Shown here piece by piece: positions 13,006-21,674 of a stretch of 32,911 nucleotides of DNA. The notes below the pieces were generated by a model that had not been told where the DNA came from, did not search any database, and saw only the letters and a program-made list of their open reading frames with translations. Source of the DNA: Ignavibacteria bacterium (GTDB lineage: Bacteria > Bacteroidota > Ignavibacteria > Tepidaquicellales > OLB5); the NCBI GenBank assembly GCA_030835025.1, contig JAUQWS010000054.1, forward strand, positions 1 through 32,911. The letters are read 5' to 3'. Positions within the stretch are counted from its first letter, which is position 1. Every line of letters starts with the position of its first letter. A program made the position numbers and the translations under genes.

Positions 13006-15117
13006 ATGGGTTTAATGAATAAGCTGCGCGATAAGACGCACATTATTCTGATCGTTTTGATAGTTGCTTTCCTGGCCACTATAGTATTTGAATGGGGCAT
13101 GGATTACCTTGGTGTAAGAGGCGGGCAGGTTACTGAGCTTGGTTCAGTGAACGGACAGGAAATAAAGATCGCGGATTTTGAAAACCAGGTAAATTTTGCC
13201 ATTGAACAGCAAAGACAGCAAACTGGAGAGGACCCTGATGAGACTGTAATTCAGATGATAAGGGATCAGGTGTGGGATCAGATGGTTACCCAGATCATCG
13301 CCGAGCAGGAGATAAAAAGACTGGGAATTACGGTAACAAACCAGGAAATTCTTAACTGGGTTTATAATTCACCCCAAACACTTCCGGAAGTTATCAGAAA
13401 AAATTTTGTTGATTCAACCGGACAGTTTAATATGACGGTTTACCAGCAGGCACTTAGCACCAAAACACCTGAAGTTCAGAAATTCTGGTCACAGGTTGAA
13501 GAATATTTGAAGCAGACTCTCCTTTCACAGAAACTTCAAAGTGTTATTACCGGAACTGTCAGAGTAACCGAAGGTGAAGTGATGCAGAAGTTCAAAGATG
13601 ATAACATAAAAGCAACATTTGATTTTGTATTTCTTGACGTGAACTCTGTTCAGGATAATATCGTACAGATAAATGATGAAGATCTGAAAGCCTATTATGA
13701 TTCTCATAAAGATGAATTTCGCAGAGAAGAATCGGCTAAAGTAAAATATGTTCTTTTTCAGGATGGTGCAACTGCAGAAGATACGCTTTACACTGAAAAG
13801 CAATTAAGGTCCCTTGTCAAAGATCTTAAGAAAATGAACCCTAATGATTCGACAACATATGGAGTAGTGAATGACAACTCTATGATGAAATTCACTAATG
13901 TTTTCATCAAGCCAAACGAACTTGCACCTGAAGTATTACAGTACCTTTTTAATGGTGTTAAAGACAGCGTTTCGGATGTTATCAAAGCTTCTGACGGGCT
14001 CCATATTGTCAGAATGATTGATTCAAAAGAAAGTGATGTAGAGTTCAGCAATGCATCACATATTCTGGTTAATTTTGGGACTGATACTGCTGCGGCAAAA
14101 CAGAAAACTGATCAGATAATGGCAAGATTGAAAGCCGGTGAAGATTTCGGCAAACTTGCCCGTGAGCTCTCAGAAGACCCCGGAAGTAAAGATAAGGGCG
14201 GTGATCTTGGATGGTTTGGCAAAGGCGCAATGGTGAAGGAATTTGAAGACGCAGTTAACAAAGCAGCTATCGGTGAAACTGTTGGTCCCATTAAGAGTCA
14301 GTTCGGTTTTCACATTATTAAAGTCAAGAACCGTGCAAAGAAAGAGTTCAAAGTTGCAGATATTAAGCAGGTAGTGAAGCCAACAGCAAAAACGAAGGAT
14401 GCGGCAAGAAAGAAAGCCGAAGATTTTGCGTTCATTTGTAAAAGCGGTAATTTTGAAGATGAAGCCAAGAAGCTTGGACTACAAATAATAGAAATGCCGA
14501 ACTTTGTGACAAAGGGCGGCTTTGTGCAGGGAGCGGGCCAAAGTCAGGCTATTTCAAAATTCGCTCTGGGCGAGAAAAAGGGCTCGGTAAGCGATCCGAT
14601 AAAGATCCAGAATGGATATGCAGTGTATTTGATCACCGAACAATTTCCAAGCGGTTATTACAGCTTCGACGAAGTAAAAGGAAACCTGCTGCCGGGTTAC
14701 GTTAAGATCCAGAAGAAACTCGATTATCTGAAACCCCAGGCAGAGGACTTGAGAAGTAAAGTAACCGGTGACCTTAATTCACTAAAAAGCATCAATCCTC
14801 AAATTGTCATTCAATCAGCAGATACTTCAACCGTTTCTGCTCCAAATCCGATAGTCGGTAATGATATGGAGTTCAACAGTGTTGTGTATAAGATGCAGAA
14901 TGGTCAGATATCTAATCCTATCCGGACAAACAGGGGTTACTTTATTGTTCATATGAAAACGATAACACCGTTTGACCAGACCAAGTATCAGCAGGAATTT
15001 CAGAATATACAGAACACAATGATCACGCAGAAAAAACAGACCATAATGCAGGAATGGGTAACAGAACTGAAAAACAAGGCGGTTATAGTAGATAACAGGG
15101 ACAAGTTTTTCAGATAA
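13006..15117 (+). CDS. PpiD/SurA-type periplasmic peptidyl-prolyl isomerase
   Basis: This is an inner-membrane-anchored foldase/chaperone acting on exported proteins. The 703-residue protein has one N-terminal membrane anchor (about 12-30), a SurA-like N-terminal domain (35-190) and one recognisable parvulin domain at about 349-440 (ASHILVNFG, FGKLARELSEDPGSKDKGGDLGWFG, FGFHIIKV). Two or three weaker parvulin-like segments flank it, one before (about 240-345) and one or two after (about 500-560 and 610-660). It begins at ATG 13006 with no strong ribosome site, and leads an operon with an outer-membrane-like protein and a protease, fitting envelope biogenesis. Confidence 0.92.
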   Translation: MGLMNKLRDKTHIILIVLIVAFLATIVFEWGMDYLGVRGGQVTELGSVNGQEIKIADFENQVNFAIEQQRQQTGEDPDETVIQMIRDQVWDQMVTQIIAEQEIKRLGITVTNQEILNWVYNSPQTLPEVIRKNFVDSTGQFNMTVYQQALSTKTPEVQKFWSQVEEYLKQTLLSQKLQSVITGTVRVTEGEVMQKFKDDNIKATFDFVFLDVNSVQDNIVQINDEDLKAYYDSHKDEFRREESAKVKYVLFQDGATAEDTLYTEKQLRSLVKDLKKMNPNDSTTYGVVNDNSMMKFTNVFIKPNELAPEVLQYLFNGVKDSVSDVIKASDGLHIVRMIDSKESDVEFSNASHILVNFGTDTAAAKQKTDQIMARLKAGEDFGKLARELSEDPGSKDKGGDLGWFGKGAMVKEFEDAVNKAAIGETVGPIKSQFGFHIIKVKNRAKKEFKVADIKQVVKPTAKTKDAARKKAEDFAFICKSGNFEDEAKKLGLQIIEMPNFVTKGGFVQGAGQSQAISKFALGEKKGSVSDPIKIQNGYAVYLITEQFPSGYYSFDEVKGNLLPGYVKIQKKLDYLKPQAEDLRSKVTGDLNSLKSINPQIVIQSADTSTVSAPNPIVGNDMEFNSVVYKMQNGQISNPIRTNRGYFIVHMKTITPFDQTKYQQEFQNIQNTMITQKKQTIMQEWVTELKNKAVIVDNRDKFFR

Positions 15118-15131
15118 AAAAGTTCATATAA

Positions 15132-15899
15132 TTGAAATATAAGAGTTCAATATACTGGTTTTTCGTGGGTTTAATTCTGATATTAAACCCATATTTTTTG
15201 AATGCCCAGCATAATGGAAATCTTGTTCAGGATGAACAATTTGATCCAAAAAAATTCTCAATTGTTGTTTATGGCACGTATGTATCTTCTGCTGAATTGA
15301 TGGATAACATTAGGTCCCCTATCAGTTATTTAAGAGATGCTTCTGTGGAGCTTGTTGGTGGTTATGGTTACGGGGCAGAAGTGACCTATGATCCTTCGAT
15401 TGAAGGTTTTGATGTATTGTTATACTTGTCTTCAGAATATCTCAAAGTTGAAGATGATGGTCTGCTGTACAGGTTTGATCAGGATACGATTTCCGCAAAT
15501 GTAAGATTCACGGAACAGTTCAGCATGATCCCGATTGAAGGAGGCCTTAAGTGGAACCTGCCCATCAGTACTCAAAGAATAAAGATCTATATTGGAGGCG
15601 GTGCAGGAATATATTTCGGTGAAAGAAACAGGAAACTCGGTCCCATCAGCACAACGAATATATCAAGAAAACCGGGGTATAGTATGAATGTGTTAGCCGG
15701 GGGAGACTATTTCCTGGCAGGGAACCTATCTGTCAATTTTGAGTTCAAATTCAGAGAGGCTTCATTTGATTCAGAAGAGGATTTCGGTACGGATTATATT
15801 TCTGTTGGTGGGAATAATTTCATGCTTCAAAACCCGATTTACTCTAGGATATTAGTTGACGGGGTCCGGCTCTCTGCCGGAATCAAATATCATTTCTAA
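15132..15899 (+). CDS. Outer-membrane beta-barrel-like protein
   Basis: The function is unknown. The 255-residue protein has a signal peptide ending near residue 25 (FLNAQ), then alternating hydrophobic/polar strands with GGYGYGAEVTYDP, KIYIGGGAGIYFG, SMNVLAGGDYFLAG and LSVNFEFKFREA. It ends SAGIKYHF, with the C-terminal phenylalanine typical of barrel proteins recognised by BamA. The predicted start is TTG at 15132, 14 bp after ppiD; no in-frame ATG lies near it. It may be a client of the upstream foldase. Confidence 0.8.
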   Translation: MKYKSSIYWFFVGLILILNPYFLNAQHNGNLVQDEQFDPKKFSIVVYGTYVSSAELMDNIRSPISYLRDASVELVGGYGYGAEVTYDPSIEGFDVLLYLSSEYLKVEDDGLLYRFDQDTISANVRFTEQFSMIPIEGGLKWNLPISTQRIKIYIGGGAGIYFGERNRKLGPISTTNISRKPGYSMNVLAGGDYFLAGNLSVNFEFKFREASFDSEEDFGTDYISVGGNNFMLQNPIYSRILVDGVRLSAGIKYHF

Positions 15900-15912
15900 A
15901 TAATCCGGTAAT

Positions 15913-17550
15913 ATGATCAAATATTTCAGTTTACTTCTGCTTGTACTTACCTTAGTTGCAGTTCCATCTGATAAGAAAGTGTCAGCCGAAAAAAGAAACA
16001 ACTCAAAATTTGCTGAAGATCATATAATTGTTAAACTTAAATCCAGCCCTGTCAATACGGCCGCTTCCCTTCCAACTGGCAATTCTGCATTTTGCTCAGA
16101 GAGAATTCAGAAACTGCTTCACTCGCTTAAGATCACCTCAAGCGGGGTCAAAATGTTATATCCCGCAGATTCGAAAAGCAACTTAATGCTTTACAAAAAA
16201 TACCAATTTGATACTTATTTCATTGTAAAATTAGATAACAACACTGATATACTTGAAGTATGCGGGAAATTGAACGACGAGGAAGATGTTGAATTTGCCG
16301 AACCTGACTACATTGGTGAATCTGCCGGAAAGAAGAGCATAATTGCCCCTCCAAATGATGAATATTTCAAAAGACAATGGGGATTATATAATGACGGAAG
16401 TCTTCGAACCTCAACCGGAAAGCATGGCAAAAAAGGCGCAGATATGAACGTTTTAAAAGCCTGGGAGATCACCAAAGGGAGCGAAGACATTATTGTTGCC
16501 ATTCTTGATTCAGGAACAAAACCCGATCACCCTGACCTGACAGACAGGTTATGGAGCAACAGAGATGAAGTAAAGAACGGGAGAGATGATGACGGAAACG
16601 GATTTGTTGATGATTTAAACGGTTACAACTTTGCTTACGATAATCCGAATATAAGGGATGATGGCGGTCACGGGACAAATATAAGCGGAACAGTTGGTGC
16701 AGCTACTAATAACGCAACCGGTTATGCCGGAATAGATCAGGCCTGCCGCCTTATGATATGCAAGAACCTGGATGATGATAACCTTGGTGAATATTCATGG
16801 TGGTCAGCTTCATTGTATTATGCAGCAAATAACGGTGCAAGAGTTATTAACATGAGCGAAGGAGGTTATGATTACTCCAAGACTCTGGAAAATGCAATTG
16901 ACTATGCTTATGATTCAGGCTGCCTTATTGTTGCAAGTATGATGAACAAAAACAACGGAGATACATATTACCCCGCAAGTTTTAAGAACGTTTTGGCAGT
17001 CGGTGCAACAGATACTGATGACGGCAGATGCAAAGAATTTACGTGGGGCGGCGGCAGTAACTGGGGTATGCATATTTCAGTTGTTGCGCCAGGCAACAAA
17101 ATATACGGTCTGGATTATAAGGACAATTTTAATTACGACGTATATTGGAGCGGAACGTCTCAATCCACTGCATACGTAACCGGAATTGCATCAGTTCTGC
17201 TTTCACAAGATCCATCAAGAAGTAATGCAGAACTCAGGGAGATAATTACATCTACCGCTATAGATCTTGTTGGAGATCCAAGAGAAGATAGACCGGGCTG
17301 GGACCAATACTACGGTTACGGAAGAGTGGACCTTTACGAAGCACTCAACTACGGGAAACTGCCCAGCGGCAGAAAAGACAAAGAAATCAAAGATGAAAAT
17401 ATCGAGGACCCGGTAAGAAACGATTCTGACAAAAACGGTAACAGTACCAGGGCAAAGGCCAATGATCCGGATAAAAAAGATAATGACAGGCTTGATGATG
17501 AAAATGTAAATGATAAACGGGCAAAGAAACCGAAAGCAGACGACAGATAG
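15913..17550 (+). CDS. Secreted subtilisin-family (S8) serine protease
   Basis: This 545-residue protease has a signal peptide (about 1-24) and a propeptide (about 30-140; HIIVKLKSS and VEFAEPDY are typical of the inhibitor part). The S8 catalytic domain has the aspartate in ILDSGTKPDHPDL (D199), histidine in GGHGTNISGTVG (H253), oxyanion asparagine probably N345 (ASMMNKNN in place of the usual AAAGN) and serine in SGTSQSTAYVTG (S416). The last 60 residues are highly charged (Asp, Lys, Asn, Arg) and low-complexity. No sorting domain is seen. It lies 13 bp after the barrel-like gene and 30 bp before birA. Confidence 0.92.
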   Translation: MIKYFSLLLLVLTLVAVPSDKKVSAEKRNNSKFAEDHIIVKLKSSPVNTAASLPTGNSAFCSERIQKLLHSLKITSSGVKMLYPADSKSNLMLYKKYQFDTYFIVKLDNNTDILEVCGKLNDEEDVEFAEPDYIGESAGKKSIIAPPNDEYFKRQWGLYNDGSLRTSTGKHGKKGADMNVLKAWEITKGSEDIIVAILDSGTKPDHPDLTDRLWSNRDEVKNGRDDDGNGFVDDLNGYNFAYDNPNIRDDGGHGTNISGTVGAATNNATGYAGIDQACRLMICKNLDDDNLGEYSWWSASLYYAANNGARVINMSEGGYDYSKTLENAIDYAYDSGCLIVASMMNKNNGDTYYPASFKNVLAVGATDTDDGRCKEFTWGGGSNWGMHISVVAPGNKIYGLDYKDNFNYDVYWSGTSQSTAYVTGIASVLLSQDPSRSNAELREIITSTAIDLVGDPREDRPGWDQYYGYGRVDLYEALNYGKLPSGRKDKEIKDENIEDPVRNDSDKNGNSTRAKANDPDKKDNDRLDDENVNDKRAKKPKADDR

Positions 17551-17580
17551 TTTTTCAACTCTGTTTCAACAATATCCTAA

Positions 17581-18363
17581 GTGTTAGATTACTATAAGAT
17601 CAGAAATTCCTTTTTGGGAAACAGCTTTGTTTCCCAAGTACATTATTATGAGGAAATAGACTCAACTAATGATTTTGCCAAACATCTTGAGAATGGATCA
17701 GATGTTTTGGTGTGTACAGATTTCCAAAAGGCCGGTCGAGGAAGATTTGATAGAAAATGGGAGTCTTCCAAAGGTAAAAACCTGACTTTTACTATAGGGA
17801 AGAAAATTCAGATCTCCCCTGCTGCTAATCAACACGTTAATTTCTTCTTTTCATATTTTCTTTTAGAAGCTGTGTCTGATCTTCTTGTTGATTTCGGGTT
17901 CAATGACAGGGCAATTGATTTAAGTATAAAATGGCCAAATGATCTTATTTTCAAGAATCAAAAAATTGCCGGAGTGTTAACAGAATCTTTGCCTGTTAGC
18001 GGAAAATACGTGATTGGAATAGGATTGAATGTAAACCAAAAGGAGTTCGGAACTTTGGGGAACGCTTCGTCATTGATAAACATGACGGGAATGGAGTTTG
18101 ACATAACCGATGTCCTGCTTAAGATAATGAACAAATATTCATTGAATTATAATCTGCTTGCCGATTCCAAATATGATTTGATTTTTGAAAAATGGATGGG
18201 TTCTACGAAAATGATCGGAAGGAAATGCGAGTTTGCAGTTTCGGATACCTCTACCAAACACGGTATTATCACTAATTTAAATCCGGATGGTAGTATTGAA
18301 TTACTTGTTGAAAACGACAAGTTGAAGTTTTTGGCAGGTGATATCAGCTTAACCTCATTTTGA
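17581..18363 (+). CDS. birA: Biotin-[acetyl-CoA-carboxylase] ligase
   Basis: BirA activates biotin with ATP and attaches it to carrier proteins such as AccB. The 260-residue protein has EIDSTNDFAK (25-34), the biotinyl-AMP loop KAGRGRFDRKW (50-60), KWPNDLIF (117-124) with K128 in KIAGVL, and IGIGLNVN (145-152). There is no N-terminal winged-helix domain, so it is the short, non-regulatory form. The start is GTG. It is the last protein gene before the tRNA cluster, which has its own promoter. Confidence 0.93.
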   Translation: MLDYYKIRNSFLGNSFVSQVHYYEEIDSTNDFAKHLENGSDVLVCTDFQKAGRGRFDRKWESSKGKNLTFTIGKKIQISPAANQHVNFFFSYFLLEAVSDLLVDFGFNDRAIDLSIKWPNDLIFKNQKIAGVLTESLPVSGKYVIGIGLNVNQKEFGTLGNASSLINMTGMEFDITDVLLKIMNKYSLNYNLLADSKYDLIFEKWMGSTKMIGRKCEFAVSDTSTKHGIITNLNPDGSIELLVENDKLKFLAGDISLTSF

Positions 18364-18394
18364 AAGTAAAAGGGTCATTTCTAACCAAAATCAC

Positions 18395-18425
18395 TTGATT
18401 TTAGTTTAATTTTTCGATATTTTTG
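18395..18425 (+). promoter_or_regulatory. Promoter of the tRNA-rpmG-secE gene cluster
   Basis: TTGATT (18395-18400), a 17-bp spacer and TATTTTTG (18418-18425) are the same arrangement as ahead of ffh and ppiD. It lies just upstream of tRNA-Tyr. Confidence 0.68.
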
Positions 18426-18442
18426 AAGTTTGAAATTAAAAG

Positions 18443-18524
18443 GGTAGGTAGCGAAGCGGTTAAACGCATCAGACTGTAAATCTGACGGCTTATGCCTTCG
18501 GAGGTTCGAATCCTTCCCTACCCA
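18443..18524 (+). tRNA. tRNA-Tyr (GTA)
   Basis: The acceptor stem GGGTAGG pairs with CCTACCC. The anticodon stem TCAGA/TCTGA encloses the loop CTGTAAA, giving anticodon GTA. A long variable arm (CGGCTTATGCCTTC) is normal for bacterial tRNA-Tyr. The CCA end is not encoded. Confidence 0.95.
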
Positions 18525-18606
18525 CTTTTTTTGTCCGGTTCTTGCATCATCCGGTGATCATTTCAGAAAAGAGTTTTATGGATTCGAGATTGTTCTCTGC
18601 TTGAAT

Positions 18607-18679
<73 letters not shown>

Positions 18680-18750
18680 CTGATCATTCTGAGTAATACT
18701 GAATCGGTTTTGACTTTCCGTAATTGCGGAAAAAAGAGTCTCAAAACAAT

Positions 18751-18823
18751 GCGGGAGTAACTCAGTTGGTAGAGTCACAGCCTTCCAAGCTGTTGGTCGC
18801 GAGTTCGAGTCTCGTCTCCCGCT
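18751..18823 (+). tRNA. tRNA-Gly (TCC)
   Basis: The acceptor stem GCGGGAG pairs with CTCCCGC. The anticodon stem ACAGC/GCTGT encloses CTTCCAA, giving anticodon TCC. The T loop is TTCGAGT. The CCA end is not encoded. Confidence 0.96.
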
Positions 18824-18844
18824 CTAAATAAAAAACAATTGATT

Positions 18845-19006
18845 ATGGCAAAAGAAGGAAGATTAATAATAATTCTTGAATGTACTGACTGCAAAAACAG
18901 GAATTACAGTACTACAAAAAATAAAACAAAACACTCTGGAAGAGTAGAATACAAGAAGTTCTGCAGGTTCTGCGGCAAGCAAACTCTTCACAAAGAAACC
19001 AAGTAA
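18845..19006 (+). CDS. rpmG: 50S ribosomal protein bL33
   Basis: This 53-residue protein of the large subunit contains a zinc ribbon: C13-x2-C16 in [10 protein letters not shown] and C40-x2-C43 in FCRFCGK. The start [14 protein letters not shown] and the end TLHKETK are typical of bL33. It stands between tRNA-Gly and tRNA-Trp, one base before the latter. It is about where tuf lies in many bacteria. Confidence 0.95.
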   Translation: MAKEGRLIIILECTDCKNRNYSTTKNKTKHSGRVEYKKFCRFCGKQTLHKETK

Positions 19007-19007
19007 T

Positions 19008-19083
19008 ACGTCAGTGGCTCAATTGGTAGAGCAGCGGTCTCCAAAACCGCAGGTTGGGGGTTCGAGTCCCTCCTGACGTGCCA
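19008..19083 (+). tRNA. tRNA-Trp (CCA)
   Basis: The acceptor stem ACGTCAG pairs with CTGACGT. The anticodon stem GCGGT/ACCGC encloses CTCCAAA, giving anticodon CCA. Discriminator G is followed by an encoded CCA (19081-19083), unlike the other three tRNAs. Its position before secE is common in bacteria. Confidence 0.96.
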
Positions 19084-19131
19084 CTTTTTCCGGCATAATT
19101 CTGAACATTTGTTTTAAAAACGGAGCGTAGT

Positions 19132-19314
19132 TTGAAAAATAAGATAATCAACTTCTTCATGGATATAGTAAAAGAAATGAAGAAAGTTACATGGCCTAAA
19201 AGAGAAGAGCTTAAGGAATCAACTCTGGTAGTAATAGTGACTTCCTTGATATTTGCTGCTTTTGTTTATGTGGTTGATAAGATAATCAATGAAGGGTTAA
19301 AAGTAATATTTTAA
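19132..19314 (+). CDS. secE: Preprotein translocase subunit SecE
   Basis: SecE clamps SecY in the membrane channel for protein export. The 60-residue protein shows the conserved amphipathic helix EMKKVTWPKREEL (about 14-28) and one membrane segment (about 31-50), the short single-span form common outside the enteric bacteria. The TTG start at 19132 follows CGGAGCG. Its stop shares a base with the nusG start (TAATG). Confidence 0.95.
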   Translation: MKNKIINFFMDIVKEMKKVTWPKREELKESTLVVIVTSLIFAAFVYVVDKIINEGLKVIF

Positions 19315-19889
19315 TGGTAATGGCAGAAGAAAAAACAGAGACCACAACAACAACATCCGGCAGGAAATGGTACGCTATAAGGACAATCACAGGTCATGAA
19401 AAAAGGGTAAAGAATTACCTGGATAGCGAAATAGCCGAAATGGGCATTGAGAACAAGATTTCGCAGGTGTTGATCCCGGAAGAAAAGGTTTTCGAGGTAA
19501 AAGGCGGCAAGAAGAAGATAAAATATAAGAACTTTTTTCCCGGTTATGTTTTAGTTGAAGCTGTTCTGGATAAGGAAATTATAAATTTCCTTTCCCGCGC
19601 GCCTTCAGTACTTAAGATGGTAGGTGATAAAAACGACGCGATCGCGCTGAGAGAAGATGAAGTTAAGAGAATAATAGGCAGGATAAATGATTCAGACGAA
19701 AAGGAAAAGATCGATATGCAGTTTGAAAAGGGTGATCTTATTAAAGTTGTAAGCGGACCGTTTGTCAGTTTCAACGGTACAATTAACGAGATCAATCTTG
19801 AAAGAATGAAAGTTAAGGTAATGGTAAGTATTTTCGGAAGGAAAACACCAATTGAACTTGACTTTACACAAATAGAAAAAGAGAAGTAA
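19314..19889 (+). CDS. nusG: Transcription antitermination/termination factor NusG
   Basis: NusG binds RNA polymerase, suppresses pausing and links transcription to Rho and the ribosome. The 191-residue protein has the NGN domain starting KWYAIRTITGHEKRVKNYL and containing FFPGYVLVE, and the KOW domain near the C-terminus (FEKGDLIKVVSGPFVSFNGTI). A Thr-rich leader of about 14 residues precedes the domain. ATGs at 19314 and 19320 are both possible. It is coupled to secE. Confidence 0.96.
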   Translation: MVMAEEKTETTTTTSGRKWYAIRTITGHEKRVKNYLDSEIAEMGIENKISQVLIPEEKVFEVKGGKKKIKYKNFFPGYVLVEAVLDKEIINFLSRAPSVLKMVGDKNDAIALREDEVKRIIGRINDSDEKEKIDMQFEKGDLIKVVSGPFVSFNGTINEINLERMKVKVMVSIFGRKTPIELDFTQIEKEK

Positions 19890-19892
19890 AGA

Positions 19893-19918
19893 CGGGGCAG
19901 CTTCACCCCGCCTGCTGC
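19893..19918 (+). promoter_or_regulatory. Competing hairpins in the nusG-rplK gap
   Basis: CGGGG (19893-19897) can pair with CCCCG (19906-19910), or GCAGC (19897-19901) with GCTGC (19914-19918); the pairings overlap and exclude each other. The site is 48 bp before rplK, where L1 autoregulates the rplK-rplA operon in other bacteria. A match to that binding site was not established. Confidence 0.35.
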
Positions 19919-19965
19919 AAAAAATATTACGCACTCGCTCAAAATAAAAAGATACAAAATATAAA

Positions 19966-20391
19966 ATGGCAAAAAAGGTAGTTGGATTCGTAAAGCTTCA
20001 GATTCCCGCCGGCCAGGCTACTATGGCGCCTCCCGTTGGCCCTGCATTGGGACAGCGCGGTGTAAACGGAATGGAATTCTGCAAGCAGTTTAATGCTAGG
20101 ACTCAAAAAGACCATGGGCTGATCATACCTGTAGTAATTACGGTTTATTCAGATAAGTCTTTCACATTTATAACAAAAACACCTCCTGCAGCCGTATTGC
20201 TGCTAAAAGCTGCAAAGCTTGAAAAAGGAAGTGCCCAGTCGAACAGGAATAAGGTCGGTAAAGTTTCTAAAAAACAGGTTGAAGAAATAGCAACTCTGAA
20301 AATGAAAGATCTTAATGCACGGACGCTCAGTTCAGCAGCAAAGGTCATTGCCGGTACTGCCAGAAGTATGGGAATAACGGTGGAAGGATAA
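19966..20391 (+). CDS. rplK: 50S ribosomal protein uL11
   Basis: uL11 forms the stalk base on 23S rRNA and acts with translation factors. The 141 residues begin [32 protein letters not shown] and contain [14 protein letters not shown] and [23 protein letters not shown], all typical. No clear ribosome binding site is seen. It is four bases before rplA. Confidence 0.97.
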   Translation: MAKKVVGFVKLQIPAGQATMAPPVGPALGQRGVNGMEFCKQFNARTQKDHGLIIPVVITVYSDKSFTFITKTPPAAVLLLKAAKLEKGSAQSNRNKVGKVSKKQVEEIATLKMKDLNARTLSSAAKVIAGTARSMGITVEG

Positions 20392-20395
20392 GAAC

Positions 20396-21091
20396 ATGAA
20401 AGTTAGCAAAAGAAGAAAAAATATTAACAGCAAAGTAGACCTTAAAAAGGAATATTCTATTTCCGAAGCAGTTCTGAAACTTAAGGAAGTCTCAAAAACC
20501 AAGTTCAATGAATCTATTGATATTGCTATGAAGCTGGGTGTTGATCCTAAACACGCCGATCAGCTGGTTAGAGGCACAGTTGCTCTGCCGCATGGAACCG
20601 GCAAGACAGTCAGAGTTCTTGTAATCGCAAAACCCGATAAACAGGAAGAAGCAAGAAAAGCAGGAGCTGACCATGTCGGATTTGATGATTACCTTAAGAT
20701 GTTGAGCGAAGGATGGGCGGAGTGTGATGTTATCATTGCTGCTCCCGACACAATGAGCGAACTTGGAAAACTTGGTAAGATCTTGGGACCAAAGGGCCTT
20801 ATGCCTAATCCGAAAAGCGGAACAGTGACCAACGATCTTGCAAAGGCTGTTAATGAAGTGAAAGCAGGAAGAATTGAATTTCGTGTTGAGAAAGCGGGTA
20901 TTGTTCATGCATGTTTGGGTAAAGCTTCTTTTGAGCCTAAACAGCTTGAAGAAAATATCCATACTTTCATAAACCAGGTTCTGAAGCTGAAGCCTGCAAC
21001 ATCAAAGGGTCAGTACGTTAAGAGTGTTACACTCACAACTACTATGGGCCCGGGTCTGGCTATCAGCAAAAATGAATTAGCGCATCATTAA
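20396..21091 (+). CDS. rplA: 50S ribosomal protein uL1
   Basis: uL1 forms the L1 stalk that helps tRNA leave the E site and is often a repressor of its own operon. The 231 residues contain ESIDIAMKLGVDPKHADQLVRGTVALPHGTGK, KLGKILGPKGLMPNPKSGTVT and GRIEFRVEKAGIVH. It is located in the standard order with rplK and rplJ. Confidence 0.97.
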   Translation: MKVSKRRKNINSKVDLKKEYSISEAVLKLKEVSKTKFNESIDIAMKLGVDPKHADQLVRGTVALPHGTGKTVRVLVIAKPDKQEEARKAGADHVGFDDYLKMLSEGWAECDVIIAAPDTMSELGKLGKILGPKGLMPNPKSGTVTNDLAKAVNEVKAGRIEFRVEKAGIVHACLGKASFEPKQLEENIHTFINQVLKLKPATSKGQYVKSVTLTTTMGPGLAISKNELAHH

Positions 21092-21104
21092 TTTTAAATA
21101 ACAG

Positions 21105-21641
21105 ATGAACAAGCAAGATAAAGAGCAATCAGTTCTTGAAATAAAGGAAAAATTAGACAAAGCGTCGAGTATTTATCTCACTGATTTCAGCGGCTTAACA
21201 GTAGCCGAAACAAATCAGCTTAGAGATGAATTTTTCAACGCTAATGTTGAATATAAAGTACTCAAAAATACACTTGTCAAAAAAGCACTTCAACAGAGTG
21301 AAGGACGCTTCGGTGCCCAGAGCGATAAAGTGAATGAATTCTTAAAAGGTCCGACCGGAATTATATTTGCATTTGATGACCCTGTCTCCCCCGCTAAGAT
21401 CATAAAGAAATTTTTTGACAAAGGCGAAAAGCCTAAATTAAAGCTGGCTCTGGTGGAAGATGTTGCATATGAAAGCAAGCAGCTTAATCAGCTGGCTTCA
21501 CTTCCAAGTAAACCGGAAATAGTTTCTTCAATAATAGGCAGCTTACATGCACCCATTTCGGGAATAGTTGGCGCTATTAATGCAGTGATAAGAGACCTTG
21601 CTTCCGTAATTGAAGAGTCAGCCAAAAAACAAGCAAATTAA
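21105..21641 (+). CDS. rplJ: 50S ribosomal protein uL10
   Basis: uL10 anchors bL12 dimers to the ribosome. The 178-residue protein shows SSIYLTDFSGLTVAETNQLR, YKVLKNTLVKKAL and FLKGPTGIIFAFDDP, with the C-terminal helix (from about 150) that carries bL12. It lies 13 bp after rplA, so there is no room for a separate long leader; any autoregulatory site would be inside rplA or upstream. Confidence 0.96.
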   Translation: MNKQDKEQSVLEIKEKLDKASSIYLTDFSGLTVAETNQLRDEFFNANVEYKVLKNTLVKKALQQSEGRFGAQSDKVNEFLKGPTGIIFAFDDPVSPAKIIKKFFDKGEKPKLKLALVEDVAYESKQLNQLASLPSKPEIVSSIIGSLHAPISGIVGAINAVIRDLASVIEESAKKQAN

Positions 21642-21674
21642 AAATAAAATTAATAATTAAGGAGATACATTAAA

